NCBI GenBank assembly: GCA_016713725.1
Contig: JADJOO010000014.1
Span: 91,262-155,261, forward strand
Length of the DNA stretch: 64,000 nucleotides
Direction of reading: 5' to 3'
Source of the DNA: Pseudomonadota bacterium
GTDB lineage: Bacteria > Pseudomonadota > Gammaproteobacteria > Steroidobacterales > Steroidobacteraceae
Positions 48,432 through 58,065 of this stretch are shown here, one piece after another; position 1 is the first letter of the stretch; every line of letters begins with the position of its first letter. A program made the translations under genes and the position numbers. The notes beneath the pieces are model-generated. The model saw nothing but the letters and a program-made list of their open reading frames with translations. It ran no database searches and was not told where the DNA came from.

Positions 48432-48937
48432 ATGACGACAGTCGACTATAGCCTTATTGCCATCGTGCTGATTTCCCTGCTTTTCGGAGCAATCCGGGGA
48501 TTCCTGCGCGAATCGGTCGCGCTGCTCGGTTGGCTGGTGGGCCTCTGGCTCGCCTGGCGCTACGCGCCCGCCGTGCAGCCTTACCTGGGCGGCTCACTCA
48601 CGGGCACTGAACTCCAGGTCTGGGTAGCCCGGATGATCCTGTTGCTCGTCGCGGTGCTGTCGGCCTGGATCCTCGGCAGCCTGTTGGTTACCTCGTGCAG
48701 CGCTCGGGACTCACGCTCGGCCTCGACCGCATCCTGGGGGGTGTGTTCGGCCTGGTTCGTGGCGCGGTCATCGTCGGCTTCGCCGTCATGCTGGCGCAGG
48801 CTGCGGAGATGCAGGACGAACAGTGGTGGAAAGAGTCCAGGTTGATGCCAGTGGGTGTGGAAATGGCCTCCGTGCTGAGTGGCTATGTCGAAACCGGGCG
48901 ACAGGTCATCGACGACGTCACCGAGTCGAGTACCTGA
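48432..48937 (+). CDS. cvpA: Colicin V production/CvpA family membrane protein (one frameshift)
   Basis: A small inner-membrane protein with four hydrophobic helices (YSLIAIVLISLLFGAIRGFL, ARMILLLVAVLSAWILGSLL, then after the break GVFGLVRGAVIVGFAVMLAQ). In E. coli it is linked to colicin V export and envelope stress. The frame changes near 48686, between ILGSLL and YLVQRSGLTLGLDRILGG; the span is one base short, so a missing base is likely. 10 bp before purF. Confidence 0.9.
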
Positions 48938-48947
48938 GGGCGCAACC

Positions 48948-50459
48948 ATGTGCGGGATCGTCGGTATCGTGGGTTTCACGCCGGTCAACCAGCAGATCTA
49001 CGACGCGCTCACCGTCCTGCAGCATCGTGGACAGGACGCGGCAGGCATCATGACGGAGCACGAAGGCGCGCTGTACCTGCGCAAGGACGTGGGCCTCGTG
49101 CGCGACGTGTTCCAGCAGCGGCACATGCTGCAGCTGAAGGGCAACATCGGCATCGGCCACGTCCGCTACCCGACGGCGGGCTGCGACAGTTCCGACGAGG
49201 CGCAGCCGTTCTACGTCAATGCGCCGTATGGCATCTGCCTCGCGCACAACGGCAACCTCACCAACGCCCGGCAGCTCGCGGACGTGCTGATGCGCGAAGA
49301 TCGCCGGCACCTGAACACCTCTTCCGACTCCGAGGTGCTGCTCAACGTGCTCGCGAGCGAGCTGCAGCGGTTCGGTACGACGAGCGCCTCGGCGGCCGAC
49401 ATTTTTGCCGCGATCAGCGCCACGTTCCGCCGGATCCAGGGCGGTTACGCCGTCGTCGCGATGATCCTCGGCCACGGCGTGATCGGCTTCCGCGACCCGC
49501 ACGGCATCCGCCCGCTGGTCATCGGCAAACGCGATACGCCGCGCGGCCGCGAGCACATGATCGCGTCGGAAAGCGTCGCGCTCGACCAGAGCGGCTTCGA
49601 GCTGATGCGCGACGTGGGTCCGGGGGAGGCCGTCTACATCGACGAGACCGGCCGCCTGCACACGAAGCAGTGCGCCAACCCCGTGCGTCACACGCCGTGC
49701 ATTTTCGAGTACGTGTATTTCGCGCGGCCCGATTCGATCATCGACAACATCTCGGTCTACAAGGCGCGCCTGCGCATGGGCGAACTGCTGGCCGACAAGA
49801 TCCGGCGCACGCGCCCGGAACACGACATCGACGTGGTGATCCCGATTCCGGACACCAGCCGCACGAGCGCGATGCAGGTCGCGCAGATCCTCGGCGTCAA
49901 GTACCGCGAAGGGTTCATCAAGAACCGCTACATCGGCCGCACCTTCATCATGCCGGAGCAGGGCCAGCGCAAGAAGTCGGTGCGCAACAAGCTCAATGCG
50001 ATCGATCTCGAGTTTCGCGGCAAGAACGTGCTGCTGGTCGACGACTCGATCGTGCGCGGCACCACGTCGGCGCAGATCATCGAGATCGCGCGCGAAGCAG
50101 GCGCCAGCAAGGTGTATTTCGCCTCGGCCGCGCCGCCGGTGCGTTACCCGAACGTCTACGGCATCGACATGCCGGCAGCTTCCGAACTCGTCGCGGCGGG
50201 CCGCACCGAGGACGAGGTGGCCAGGCTGATCGGCGCGGACTGGCTGATCTACCAGGACCTCGACGACCTCGTGAAGGCCGTGCGCCACCATGACTCGGGC
50301 GTGAGTCAGTTCGACACCTCGTGCTTCTCGGGCGAATACGTCACTGGCGACATCACGCCGGAGTACCTTGACCGGCTGCAGCGCGAGCGATCGGATCTCG
50401 CAAAGCAGACCCGCAATACCGGCGCCGCTGCGTCGGGCGTGCTGAAGGCCGTCGTCTGA
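48948..50459 (+). CDS. purF: Amidophosphoribosyltransferase
   Basis: The first committed step of purine synthesis: glutamine plus PRPP gives phosphoribosylamine. After removal of Met1 the N-terminal cysteine of MCGIVGIVGFTPVN is the amidotransferase nucleophile; LQHRGQDAAGIMTEHEG and HNGNLTNARQL follow. The PRPP site is VLLVDDSIVRGTTSAQII. 503 residues, intact. An upstream in-frame extension into cvpA is rejected because Cys2 must be N-terminal. Confidence 0.98.
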   Translation: MCGIVGIVGFTPVNQQIYDALTVLQHRGQDAAGIMTEHEGALYLRKDVGLVRDVFQQRHMLQLKGNIGIGHVRYPTAGCDSSDEAQPFYVNAPYGICLAHNGNLTNARQLADVLMREDRRHLNTSSDSEVLLNVLASELQRFGTTSASAADIFAAISATFRRIQGGYAVVAMILGHGVIGFRDPHGIRPLVIGKRDTPRGREHMIASESVALDQSGFELMRDVGPGEAVYIDETGRLHTKQCANPVRHTPCIFEYVYFARPDSIIDNISVYKARLRMGELLADKIRRTRPEHDIDVVIPIPDTSRTSAMQVAQILGVKYREGFIKNRYIGRTFIMPEQGQRKKSVRNKLNAIDLEFRGKNVLLVDDSIVRGTTSAQIIEIAREAGASKVYFASAAPPVRYPNVYGIDMPAASELVAAGRTEDEVARLIGADWLIYQDLDDLVKAVRHHDSGVSQFDTSCFSGEYVTGDITPEYLDRLQRERSDLAKQTRNTGAAASGVLKAVV

Positions 50460-51747
50460 CGCGTCGTCTGACCCCGCGCAACATCCTCCTGGATTGCTTT
50501 CGTGCCGCGCTTGCCGCCGTCGACGGGCGGCGGGTCGTACAGCAGGAACTCACCGACGACCGCTGCGCGGCCCGTGGCACCTGATCGCAGTTGGCAAGGC
50601 CGCTGCAGCGATGGCGCAGGGTGCGGTCGCTGCGCTGGACTCGCAGATTGCCGGCGGTGTAATCGTTGCCCCGGTCGGTCACGTGCCGGCTGGCTTCGAT
50701 CCCGCGACACACGGTCTGCAAGTCACGTACGGATCGCATCCCTTGCCGGACGAAACAAGCCTCGCCGCAGGCCAGGGAGTTGCCGAATTCGTGGCAGGAC
50801 TCGATGCCAGGGCTCAGGTGCTGTTCATGGTGTCCGGCGGCGCCTCGAGCCTCGTCGACTGGCTCGTTCCGGGTGCAAGTCTCGCGGATCTGCAGGCCTT
50901 GAATCGGTGGGCACTGCAATCCGGCGCACCCATCGCGCAGGTGAATGCGTTACGCCGGCGCATCTCGCGATTGAAGGGCGGTGGCCTCGCCCGTATCGCG
51001 CATGGCCGGCGAACACACGCCCTGATGATCTCCGACGTGCCTGGCGACGATCCGCGCATCATCGGGTCAGGACTGCTGCATGCGTTCCCGGATGAATGCA
51101 TGGGCGAGCCAGGCGCGGGGGCGCTGCCGACCGAACTGCGCGCACTTCTGGACCGAGTCCACTAGCGACCGCAGGGCAGCGCGGACGTGCCCGCAGTGCC
51201 GGTGCGAATCGTGGCATCGGTTGGGTCTGCCTGTCGCGCTGCGGCAGCGGCGGCACGCGCGCAAGGGCTGCAGGCCCGCCTGCTGCGTGCCCGCATCGAC
51301 GGTGACGCGGCCGAGCTTGGGGCCCGCTTCGTCGCGTCGCTCGTGCGGCAGCCCGCAGGTATCGTGCAGATCCGGGGCGGCGAATCCACCGTGAGTTTGC
51401 CAGCTCAGCCGGGTCGCGGTGGCCGCAACCAGCACCTGGCGCTGGCCGCCGCGCTCGAACTAGAGCGCCGCGGACAGCACGATGCGCACTTGCTTGCCGC
51501 CGGCACGGACGGCGTCGATGGCGCATCGAGTGATGCGGGCGCGCTGGTCGACGCGGAGTCGTGCCAGCGCGGACGCGATGCCGGCTGCGATCCCGTCGTC
51601 TCGCTTGCACGCGCGGATTCCGGTACTTTTCTCGAGGCGGCCGGCGATCTGCTGCATACTGGACCGACGCTGACGAATGTCGGCGACCTGGTGCTGGGAC
51701 TGCGGCTGGAGGGCATCGATGACGTTGCGGGCATTGATCGTGAGTGA
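50460..51747 (+). pseudogene. Glycerate 2-kinase (MOFRL family), frameshift plus in-frame stop
   Basis: Fragments in order: LTPRNILLDCFRAALAAVDG (start codon not identifiable), frame change near 50575, HLIAVGKAAAAMAQGAVAAL, YGSHPLPDETSLAAGQGVAE, MVSGGASSLVDWLVPGASLA, LRRRISRLKGGGLARIAHGR and MISDVPGDDPRIIGSGL. An in-frame TAG follows at 51163-51165, and then the MOFRL domain: VQIRGGESTV, GRGGRNQHLALAAALELE and LAAGTDGVDGASSDAGALVD. The enzyme makes 2-phosphoglycerate. The break points lie in variable loops, so sequence error is possible, but a decaying gene cannot be excluded. The 3' end overlaps the next kinase by 29 bp. Confidence 0.8.
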
Positions 51748-52969
51748 CCGCGCCGACTACCGGCAGACGCTCGCACATCACGTGACGCTCGAATGGCGCG
51801 ATGCGTTGCCGGCCGAGTACGAGCCCGCTACGCGCGGACGCCTGCCTGCAGGATTCACCGGTGTCGCGTACGACGTCGTGCTGCTCGACCACGAGGTGCA
51901 GGACTCGCGCGGCCTGGAATGGCTTGCGGACCTGACCGACCGGCCTGGCTTTCCGCCCATCGTTTACTTCGCGCCCGGAGGTGCCGGCGCAGTCGGGGAA
52001 AAGGCAAAGTCCATGGGCGCGCTGGCCGTGCTGACGCGCTCGGATTTCGAGCATGCCGACCTGTGTGGTGCACTGCGGACGGCGCTGGCCCGTCGTCGCA
52101 ACGTGCTGGCGGAAACCTCACGTGCGGCGCGCGCACAGTGTCCGCCCGATCGCTTCGGTTCGGTGCGCATCCGCGGCCATCGCTGCCTGCGCCGCCTCGC
52201 CGTGGGCGGCTCTTCGAGCGTATTCCTCGCCGAGAACGTACGCACCGGTGAGCAGCGCGTCCTCAAGATCTTCCGGCAGGTGCCGGACATCGTCGAAGGC
52301 AGCACGACGTTCGATCGCTTCCTGCGCGAATTCGATCTCGTGGCGCACCTGCGGCATCCGAACATCGCGCGCATCTTCGACATCGGTATCGCGGACGACC
52401 ACCTCTACCTTGCCATGGAATTCTTTCCGGGCGGCGACCTGCGCTCGCGCATGCGTGAGCGTCTCGACCCGCAGCAGGCGCTGGGCTATGTGCGGCAGAT
52501 GGCGGCAGCGCTTGGCGCGCTGCACGAGGTCGGCGTCCTGCATCGCGACGTGAAACCGGGCAACCTGCTGTTGCGCGAGGACGGCTCGGCGGCCTTCATC
52601 GATTTTGGGCTCGCGCGCCAGCTTGGCCTGGAAAGCGACATCACGGGCATCGGCACGATCTTCGGCACGCCGCACTACATGAGCCCCGAGCAGGGACATG
52701 GTTCGCCGCTCGACGAACGCAGCGACCTCTACAGTCTCGGCGTCGTGCTGTTCGAGATGCTTACCGGTGACAAGCCGTACATCGCAGAAACACCGCTCGC
52801 GGTGATTTACATGCACGCCAATTCGCCGGTGCCGCGCCTGCCGCTGAACCTTGCGTACGTGCAGCCGTTGCTTGATGGGTTGCTCGCGAAGAAGCCGGCC
52901 GATCGCTTGCCGTCGGCCGCCGCAATCGTCGCGACCATCGACGAGTTGCTCAAGAGCGCGGCGGCCTGA
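51719..52969 (+). CDS. Receiver-like domain fused to serine/threonine protein kinase
   Basis: 416 residues. Residues 1-130 resemble a response-regulator receiver (LRALIVSDRADYRQTLAHHV, VAYDVVLLDHEVQDSRGLEW, IVYFAPGGAG) with the acceptor aspartate likely in LLDHEV near residue 57. Residues 150-412 are a eukaryotic-like kinase: GGSSSVFLAE, lysine 183 (VLKIFR), HRDVKPGN at 275-282, DFG at 295-297, GTPHYMSPEQ. This design would let a histidine kinase feed into a Ser/Thr kinase. No cognate sensor is next to it. Second such kinase in the window. ATG 51719 overlaps the glycerate kinase end. Confidence 0.85.
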   Translation: MTLRALIVSDRADYRQTLAHHVTLEWRDALPAEYEPATRGRLPAGFTGVAYDVVLLDHEVQDSRGLEWLADLTDRPGFPPIVYFAPGGAGAVGEKAKSMGALAVLTRSDFEHADLCGALRTALARRRNVLAETSRAARAQCPPDRFGSVRIRGHRCLRRLAVGGSSSVFLAENVRTGEQRVLKIFRQVPDIVEGSTTFDRFLREFDLVAHLRHPNIARIFDIGIADDHLYLAMEFFPGGDLRSRMRERLDPQQALGYVRQMAAALGALHEVGVLHRDVKPGNLLLREDGSAAFIDFGLARQLGLESDITGIGTIFGTPHYMSPEQGHGSPLDERSDLYSLGVVLFEMLTGDKPYIAETPLAVIYMHANSPVPRLPLNLAYVQPLLDGLLAKKPADRLPSAAAIVATIDELLKSAAA

Positions 52970-52979
52970 AGTCTCGCCG

Positions 52980-53576
52980 GTGAGCGTTCCCGTCGTGCTG
53001 CAGTCGACGACCGATCCGCGCTGGTACGAGCTCGCCGTGGAGCGTTGGCAGGAGCTGCTGCTCGATCACGCGAATTGCGAAAAGAAAGCCGCGTCGACGG
53101 CACTCGCCCTGATGTTCTCGTACCCTGAGGACTTCGAGCTGGCGGATCGCATGTCGCGCCTGGCACGCGAGGAGCTGCGGCATTTCGAGTTGGTGCAGCA
53201 GCAACTGACGGCGCTGCGGGTACCGTTCCGGCGCCTCAGCCCGTCACGCTATGCCGAGGGCCTGCGCAAGGCGCTGCGGCATACAGAACACGAACGCCGG
53301 ATGGACCTGCTGCTGCTGGGCGCGCTGATCGAAGCGCGATCGCACGAGCGGTTCATGGGCTTGATTCCGTTGCTCGGCGAACCCCTCGGCCCATTCTATG
53401 CGTCGCTGGCGGCGGCCGAGTCACGGCACGCCGGACTCTACCTGCGCCTGGCGGACAAGCGGGGCGAGGGTGCGCGCGAGCGCCTGCAGCAGTTGGCAGC
53501 GGTCGAGGCGGAGCTCGCCGTGGCGCCGGACGCCGAGTTCCGGTTCCATTCGGGCACGCCGGGAGGAAGTGATTAG
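52980..53576 (+). CDS. miaE: tRNA-(ms2io6A37)-hydroxylase MiaE
   Basis: A diiron monooxygenase that hydroxylates the isopentenyl group of ms2i6A37 in tRNA. Ferritin-like ligands: HANCEKKAASTALAL, REELRHFELVQQQL, EARSHERFMGLI and ESRHAGLYLRLA. Starts with GTG 52980, 10 bp after the kinase stop; 198 residues, typical. miaA and miaB are not in the window. The TAG stop falls inside a GTGATTA unit of a heptad palindrome. Confidence 0.92.
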   Translation: MSVPVVLQSTTDPRWYELAVERWQELLLDHANCEKKAASTALALMFSYPEDFELADRMSRLAREELRHFELVQQQLTALRVPFRRLSPSRYAEGLRKALRHTEHERRMDLLLLGALIEARSHERFMGLIPLLGEPLGPFYASLAAAESRHAGLYLRLADKRGEGARERLQQLAAVEAELAVAPDAEFRFHSGTPGGSD

Positions 53577-53673
53577 TGAGTAGTGAGTAGTGATTAGTCC
53601 GAGGTGCAGTGGGTCACTGATGCCACGGCCGTACTTCTGGCTAATCACTCACTACTCACTACTCACTAATCAC
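53569..53673. repeat. Heptad palindrome, GTGAGTA variant
   Basis: Left arm: GTGATTA, GTGAGTA, GTGAGTA, GTGATTA (53569-53596) then GTCCGAGGTGCAGTG. Right arm (53642-53673), read on the minus strand: GTGATTA, GTGAGTA, GTGAGTA, GTGA, GTGATTA, then GCCAGAAGTAC. The miaE TAG and the lpxH TGA both lie within outermost units. Same layout as 33406-33535 with A replacing G inside the 7-mers. Confidence 0.88.
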
Positions 53674-54413
53674 TTCCGTCGCTGCAACGCGCGAAGTTCC
53701 ACGCCATCGTTGCGCCACTCGAGCACGCTCCCTTGCGTGTACCAGTCGCCGAGCACGATGCGGCGCGCCGGCTTGCCGTCCACCTCAAGCGAATGAATCG
53801 CCGGGCGGTGGGTATGCCCATGCACCAGCGTGCTGACGCGAGCCCGCCGCAACGAGTCGACGATTTCCGCTGGCGTCACGTCCATGATCTCGGCCGCCGT
53901 GGCGCCCACGTGCATCTGGCTTCCCGCCCGCAGCTTCCTGCCCAGCCTTCGCCGCGACTCGAGGCTCAGATGGCGCAGCAGAAAAAGCGTGAGGGGATTG
54001 CGCAGAATCCGCCGCAGACGCTGGTAGCTGGTGTCGCCAGTGCACAGTACGTCGCCGTGCATCAACAGAACCCGCTCGCCATGCAGGTCGACGACGGTGC
54101 CGTCCTTTAGCAGGGTGCAGCCGGTCTCGGCCGCGAAGCGCGCGCCGACGAGAAAGTCCCGGTTGCCGTGCATGAAGTACGTGGGTACCCCCGCATCGTG
54201 CAGCGCGCGCAGTTCCGCAACGATCGAGCGCACTGCCGGATCGGGGTCGTCATCGCCGAGCCAGGCTTCGAACAGGTCGCCGAGGATGTAGAGCGCACGC
54301 GCTGCCCGCGCCTCGCCGCGCAGGAAATCAACGAACTGTCGCGCGATCCCGGGTGACGAGGGATCGAGGTGCAGGTCCGAGATCAGCAGCGTTTTGCGGC
54401 GGTCGGCGTTCAC
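53670..54413 (-). CDS. lpxH: UDP-2,3-diacylglucosamine diphosphatase LpxH
   Basis: A calcineurin-fold Mn enzyme of lipid A synthesis that makes lipid X. Metal ligands in order: LLISDLHLDPSSPG, YILGDLFEAWLGDDD, YFMHGNRDFLVGARF, LLMHGDVLCTGD and LVHGHTHRPAIHSL. 247 residues. GTG start overlaps the stop of the upstream cyclophilin gene (GTGA). The stop codon is read from the heptad repeat. Confidence 0.95.
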   Translation of the reverse strand: MNADRRKTLLISDLHLDPSSPGIARQFVDFLRGEARAARALYILGDLFEAWLGDDDPDPAVRSIVAELRALHDAGVPTYFMHGNRDFLVGARFAAETGCTLLKDGTVVDLHGERVLLMHGDVLCTGDTSYQRLRRILRNPLTLFLLRHLSLESRRRLGRKLRAGSQMHVGATAAEIMDVTPAEIVDSLRRARVSTLVHGHTHRPAIHSLEVDGKPARRIVLGDWYTQGSVLEWRNDGVELRALQRRK

Positions 54414-55018
54414 TGGGTCGTTGCAGTCTCGCCAACGATGCGCGCGGTCGAGATGACGACCGGCTGCACTGGCGCGTCTTCCTGGAATTGGCCGCTGGAG
54501 CCAGTCGCGACGCTGGCGATCCGGTCGACGACGTCCATGCCCTCGACCACCCGCCCGAAGACCGCGTAACCCCAGCGTGCAGGGGAAGGGTCAAGCGCAA
54601 TGTTGTCGGCGACGTTGACGTAGAACTGGGACGTCCCGCTGTGCGGGTCCCCGGTGCGCGCCAGGGCGACCGTGCCGCGCCGGTTGCTCAGGCCATTGCC
54701 GCTTTCATTGGGTACGCCGCCGCGGACCGGCTTTTCGGCGCCGTCCGGCAGGTAGCCACCGCCCTGGATCACGAAATTACCGATGACCCGATGGAAGATC
54801 GTGCCGTCGTAATGCAGGTCACGGACGTATTGCAGGAAACTCGCCGAGGTGATTGGCGCCCGTGCCGGGTCGACCTCGACCGTGAAGGCGCCGAGCGTCG
54901 TTTCGAGACGGACCCGCTGCAATCCGGCCGGAGCGGCGTCCTGCGACCACGCGGGCGCGCACAGTCCGGCGGCGACGAGCAGCATGACTCGCGAGAAAAT
55001 CGGAAGACTCAGGGACAT
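54410..55018 (-). CDS. Periplasmic peptidyl-prolyl cis-trans isomerase (cyclophilin)
   Basis: 202 residues with a signal peptide (IFSRVMLLVAAGLCAPAWSQ, cleavage near AWSQDA). Cyclophilin core: VRLETTLGAFTVEVDPARAP, YDGTIFHRVIGNFVIQGGGY, NRRGTVALARTGDPHSGTSQ, FYVNVADN and WGYAVFGRVVEGMDVVDRIA. Active-site Arg in FHRVI. Upstream of lpxH with a 4-bp overlap. The signal peptide favours the PpiA type over cytosolic PpiB. Confidence 0.92.
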   Translation of the reverse strand: MSLSLPIFSRVMLLVAAGLCAPAWSQDAAPAGLQRVRLETTLGAFTVEVDPARAPITSASFLQYVRDLHYDGTIFHRVIGNFVIQGGGYLPDGAEKPVRGGVPNESGNGLSNRRGTVALARTGDPHSGTSQFYVNVADNIALDPSPARWGYAVFGRVVEGMDVVDRIASVATGSSGQFQEDAPVQPVVISTARIVGETATTQ

Positions 55019-55126
55019 TCGGCACCCGCCGGGCGAAAAACACTGGGCGGATGGTAAGCGTCCCGGGGTCCGCGGGCCAGCGCCGGACGAGAAGGCCATC
55101 GACCCGATCCGGTAAGATGCGCGGCC

Positions 55127-56548
55127 ATGCCTGTCACCGCCCAGATCACGCGTTTTGCGCCGAGCCCCACGGGAGCGCTGCACCTGGGCAACGCCCGCAC
55201 AGCGCTGTTCAGCTCGCTCGTCGCGCGCGCCTCGGGCGGTCGATTCGTGCTGCGCGTCGAGGATACCGATGCCGGCCGCAGCCAGGACGCGCTGCTCGAG
55301 CGCCAACTCGACGAACTGCGCTGGCTGGGCATCGACTGGGATGAAGGTCCGGACGTTGGTGGTCCGCACGGTCCGTATCGGCAGAGCGAGCGCAGTGCCG
55401 TGTATGCCGAGGCGCTGACGAAGTTAGCGGCGGGTGCCCACAGCTACCCGTGTTTCTGCTCGCCCGAGGAACTGCAGCTTTCGCGCAAGACGCAGCTGGC
55501 GGCGGGCAGGCCACCGCGGTATGCGCGCACCTGCGCGGGCCTGAGCCAGGCCGAGGTGCAGCGACGCATCGACTCCGGCAAGGCGCCAGCGATTCGATTC
55601 CGCGTGCCGGACCATCGCACGATCGAGTTCGTGGACATCGTCCACGGTCTGCAGCGATTCCAGTCCGACGACATCGGCGACTTCGTGATCCGTCGCGCCG
55701 ATGGCAGCGTGTCGTTCTTCCTCGGCAATGCGGTGGATGATTCGGCGATGGGCATAACGCTCGTCCTGCGGGGTGACGACCACCTGGCGAACACGCCGCG
55801 TCAACTGTTGTTGCTCGAAGCGCTCGGCATGCCGTTGCCGGAGTACGGCCATTTGCCGCTGGTGCTGGCTCCCAGCGGCACGCCGCTGTCGAAACGCGAG
55901 GGCGCGGCCAGCCTGACCGACCTGCGTGCACAGGGATTCCTGCCCGCTGCGATCTGCAACTACCTGGTCCGGCTCGGCCATGCCTGCGGTCACGACGGCT
56001 GGCTGGCGATGGACCAGCTTGCGTCGCACTTCGACCTCGGCCGCACCAGCCATTCTGCCGCGCGTTTCGACGACGCGCAGCTGCGGCACTGGCAGCGCGA
56101 GGCCGTGACGCATTCGTCCGACGCGCAGATCGAGCGGTGGCTCGGTACGCACCTCGGTGCGTTGCCAGCAGGTGAGGAGCGCAACAGGTTCGTCGCGGTG
56201 GTGAAGGGCAATGTCCTGTTTCCCGCCGAGGTCGACGAACTCGTGGCCGTGGTCGCCAGCGATTCGGTGTCGGTCTCGGCGGAAGCGGCCGCGCAGATCA
56301 CCGAGGCTGGACCGGAGTTCTTTGCGAGCGCAGGCCATTTGCACGGCGCGAGTGCCGGCGACTTCAAGGCCTGGACGCGCGCCATTGCTGAAGCGACGGG
56401 CCGCAAGGGAGCCAGGCTTTTCATGCCGCTGCGCTCGGCGCTGACCGGCGCGACGCACGGGCCCGAACTCGCGCCGCTCGTCGGCTTGATGGGCACGAAA
56501 CGTGTCCTCGGCCGGCTCGAACGGGCGCAGGCACTCGCAGGAAAATAG
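55127..56548 (+). CDS. gltX: Glutamyl-tRNA synthetase
   Basis: A class I synthetase. HIGH-like motif FAPSPTGALHLGNARTALFS, catalytic sequence FVLRVEDTDAGRSQDALLER, and the KMSKS-type loop GTPLSKREGAASLTDLRA. The C-terminal helical anticodon domain is complete; 473 residues. Gammaproteobacteria can carry two GluRS copies and this could be either. The TAG stop is embedded in a palindromic repeat that also forms the leader of cysS. Confidence 0.93.
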   Translation: MPVTAQITRFAPSPTGALHLGNARTALFSSLVARASGGRFVLRVEDTDAGRSQDALLERQLDELRWLGIDWDEGPDVGGPHGPYRQSERSAVYAEALTKLAAGAHSYPCFCSPEELQLSRKTQLAAGRPPRYARTCAGLSQAEVQRRIDSGKAPAIRFRVPDHRTIEFVDIVHGLQRFQSDDIGDFVIRRADGSVSFFLGNAVDDSAMGITLVLRGDDHLANTPRQLLLLEALGMPLPEYGHLPLVLAPSGTPLSKREGAASLTDLRAQGFLPAAICNYLVRLGHACGHDGWLAMDQLASHFDLGRTSHSAARFDDAQLRHWQREAVTHSSDAQIERWLGTHLGALPAGEERNRFVAVVKGNVLFPAEVDELVAVVASDSVSVSAEAAAQITEAGPEFFASAGHLHGASAGDFKAWTRAIAEATGRKGARLFMPLRSALTGATHGPELAPLVGLMGTKRVLGRLERAQALAGK

Positions 56549-56593
56549 GGGACGCTCACCTATTTCCTATTTCTGAAATAGGTGAGCGTCCCC
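56546..56593. repeat. GGGGACGCTC palindrome, short copy
   Basis: Perfect 19-bp inverted repeat: GGGGACGCTCACCTATTTC (56548-56566) and its complement (56575-56593), loop CTATTTCT. It begins within the gltX stop codon and ends 5 bp before the likely ribosome-binding site of cysS (GAGGG, 56599-56603). Same 19-mer as in the larger element at 61164. Confidence 0.92.
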
Positions 56594-56608
56594 AATTACG
56601 AGGGATAC

Positions 56609-58065
56609 ATGCTGCAAATTCATAATTCGCTGACCGGGCGCAAGGAAATCTTCAGGCCGCTCGAGCCGGGCAAGGTCCGCATGTACGTGTGCGGCATCAC
56701 GGTCTACGACTACTGCCACCTCGGCCACGCGCGGATGCTGATCGTGTTTGACGTCGTGCGCCGTCACCTCGAGGCGTCGGGCTACGACGTCACGTTCGTC
56801 CGCAACATCACGGACATCGACGACAAGATCATCCAGCGTGCGCGGGCAAACGGCGAGCCGATGCAGGCGCTGACCGAGCGTTTCATCAAGGCCTACCAGG
56901 AAGACTGCGCCGCGCTCGGCGTGCGCCTGGGCGATCGTGAGCCACGCGCGACGGAGTTCGTGGCGCAGATCGTCGCGATGGTGCAGCAGCTGGTAGACAA
57001 GGGGTACGCGTACGCGGCCGACAACGGCGACGTGTACTACGCCGTGGCGAAGTTCGAGCCCTACGGCCAGTTGTCGGGCAAGCGGCTGGCCGACCTGCGG
57101 GCAGGCGCGCGCATCGAAGTGGACGAGGCCAAGCGCGATCCGCTCGATTTCGTGCTGTGGAAGGCGGCGAAGCCGGGCGAGCCCGCCTGGGAATCGCCGT
57201 GGGGCCCGGGGCGCCCGGGCTGGCACATCGAGTGCTCCGCGATGTCGGTCGACCTCCTCGGCCCGCATTTCGACATCCACGGCGGCGGCATGGACCTCAA
57301 GTTCCCGCACCACGAGAACGAGATTGCCCAGTCCTGCGCGGCCACCGGCGAGCCGTACGTGAACGTGTGGATGCACAACGGCTTCGTGCGCGTCGACGAC
57401 GAGAAGATGTCGAAGTCGCTCGGCAACTTCTTCACGGTGCGCGAAGTGCTGGAGTGGGTGCGCGATCCGGAGGTCGTGCGCTACTTCATGGTGAACAGCC
57501 AGTACCGCGGCCCGATCAACTACACGCCGGACAGCCTGGCGCAAGCGGATGCAGCGCTCGAGCGGTTGTACACGTCGCTGCGCGGTGTGCCGGTCATCGC
57601 TATGCAGGCGTCGACGGGGGCCACCGAGCGATTCGTAGCGGCGATGGACGACGACTTCAATACACCGATCGCGGTGTCGGAGCTGCAGGCGCTCGCGCGC
57701 GAGGTCAACAAGGCCAAGGCAGCAGGGAATCTCGACAAGGCGGCGGGGTTGGCCGCTGAGATGCGCGCGCTGGGGGCGCGGCTCGGGTTGCTTGGGCTCG
57801 AGCCGGACGTGTTCCTGCGCAAGCGCGCGGCGAAGCAGCGAGGCGACCGTGCGGTCGACTCTAGTGGCGGTCGCCAGGCTCCGAGACTGCGTCGGCGGTC
57901 TCGTCTCTGACCGACGCCGACATCGAGCGCCTGATCGACGAGCGTGCCGCGGCCCGCAAGGCGAAGGACTTCAAGGAATCGGACCGGATCCGTGACCTGC
58001 TGGCGTCGAATGGCGTACAGCTCGAAGACCAGCCCGGCGGTCGGACGCTCTGGCGCCGCGGTTAG
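56609..58065 (+). CDS. cysS: Cysteinyl-tRNA synthetase (frameshift near C-terminus)
   Basis: A class I synthetase: zinc and HIGH region MYVCGITVYDYCHLGHARML, GWHIECSAMSVDLLG, FPHHENEIAQSCAATGEP and KMSKSLGNFF. The frame is lost between about 57860 and 57905 after FLRKRAAKQRGDR; the next frame gives the normal tail LTDADIERLIDERAAARKAK, DFKESDRIRDLLASNGVQLE, DQPGGRTLWRRG. The span is a base short (or two over). ATG 56609 (MLQIHNSLTGRKEIF) is preferred to an upstream GTG that lies inside the palindrome. It follows gltX. Confidence 0.94.
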
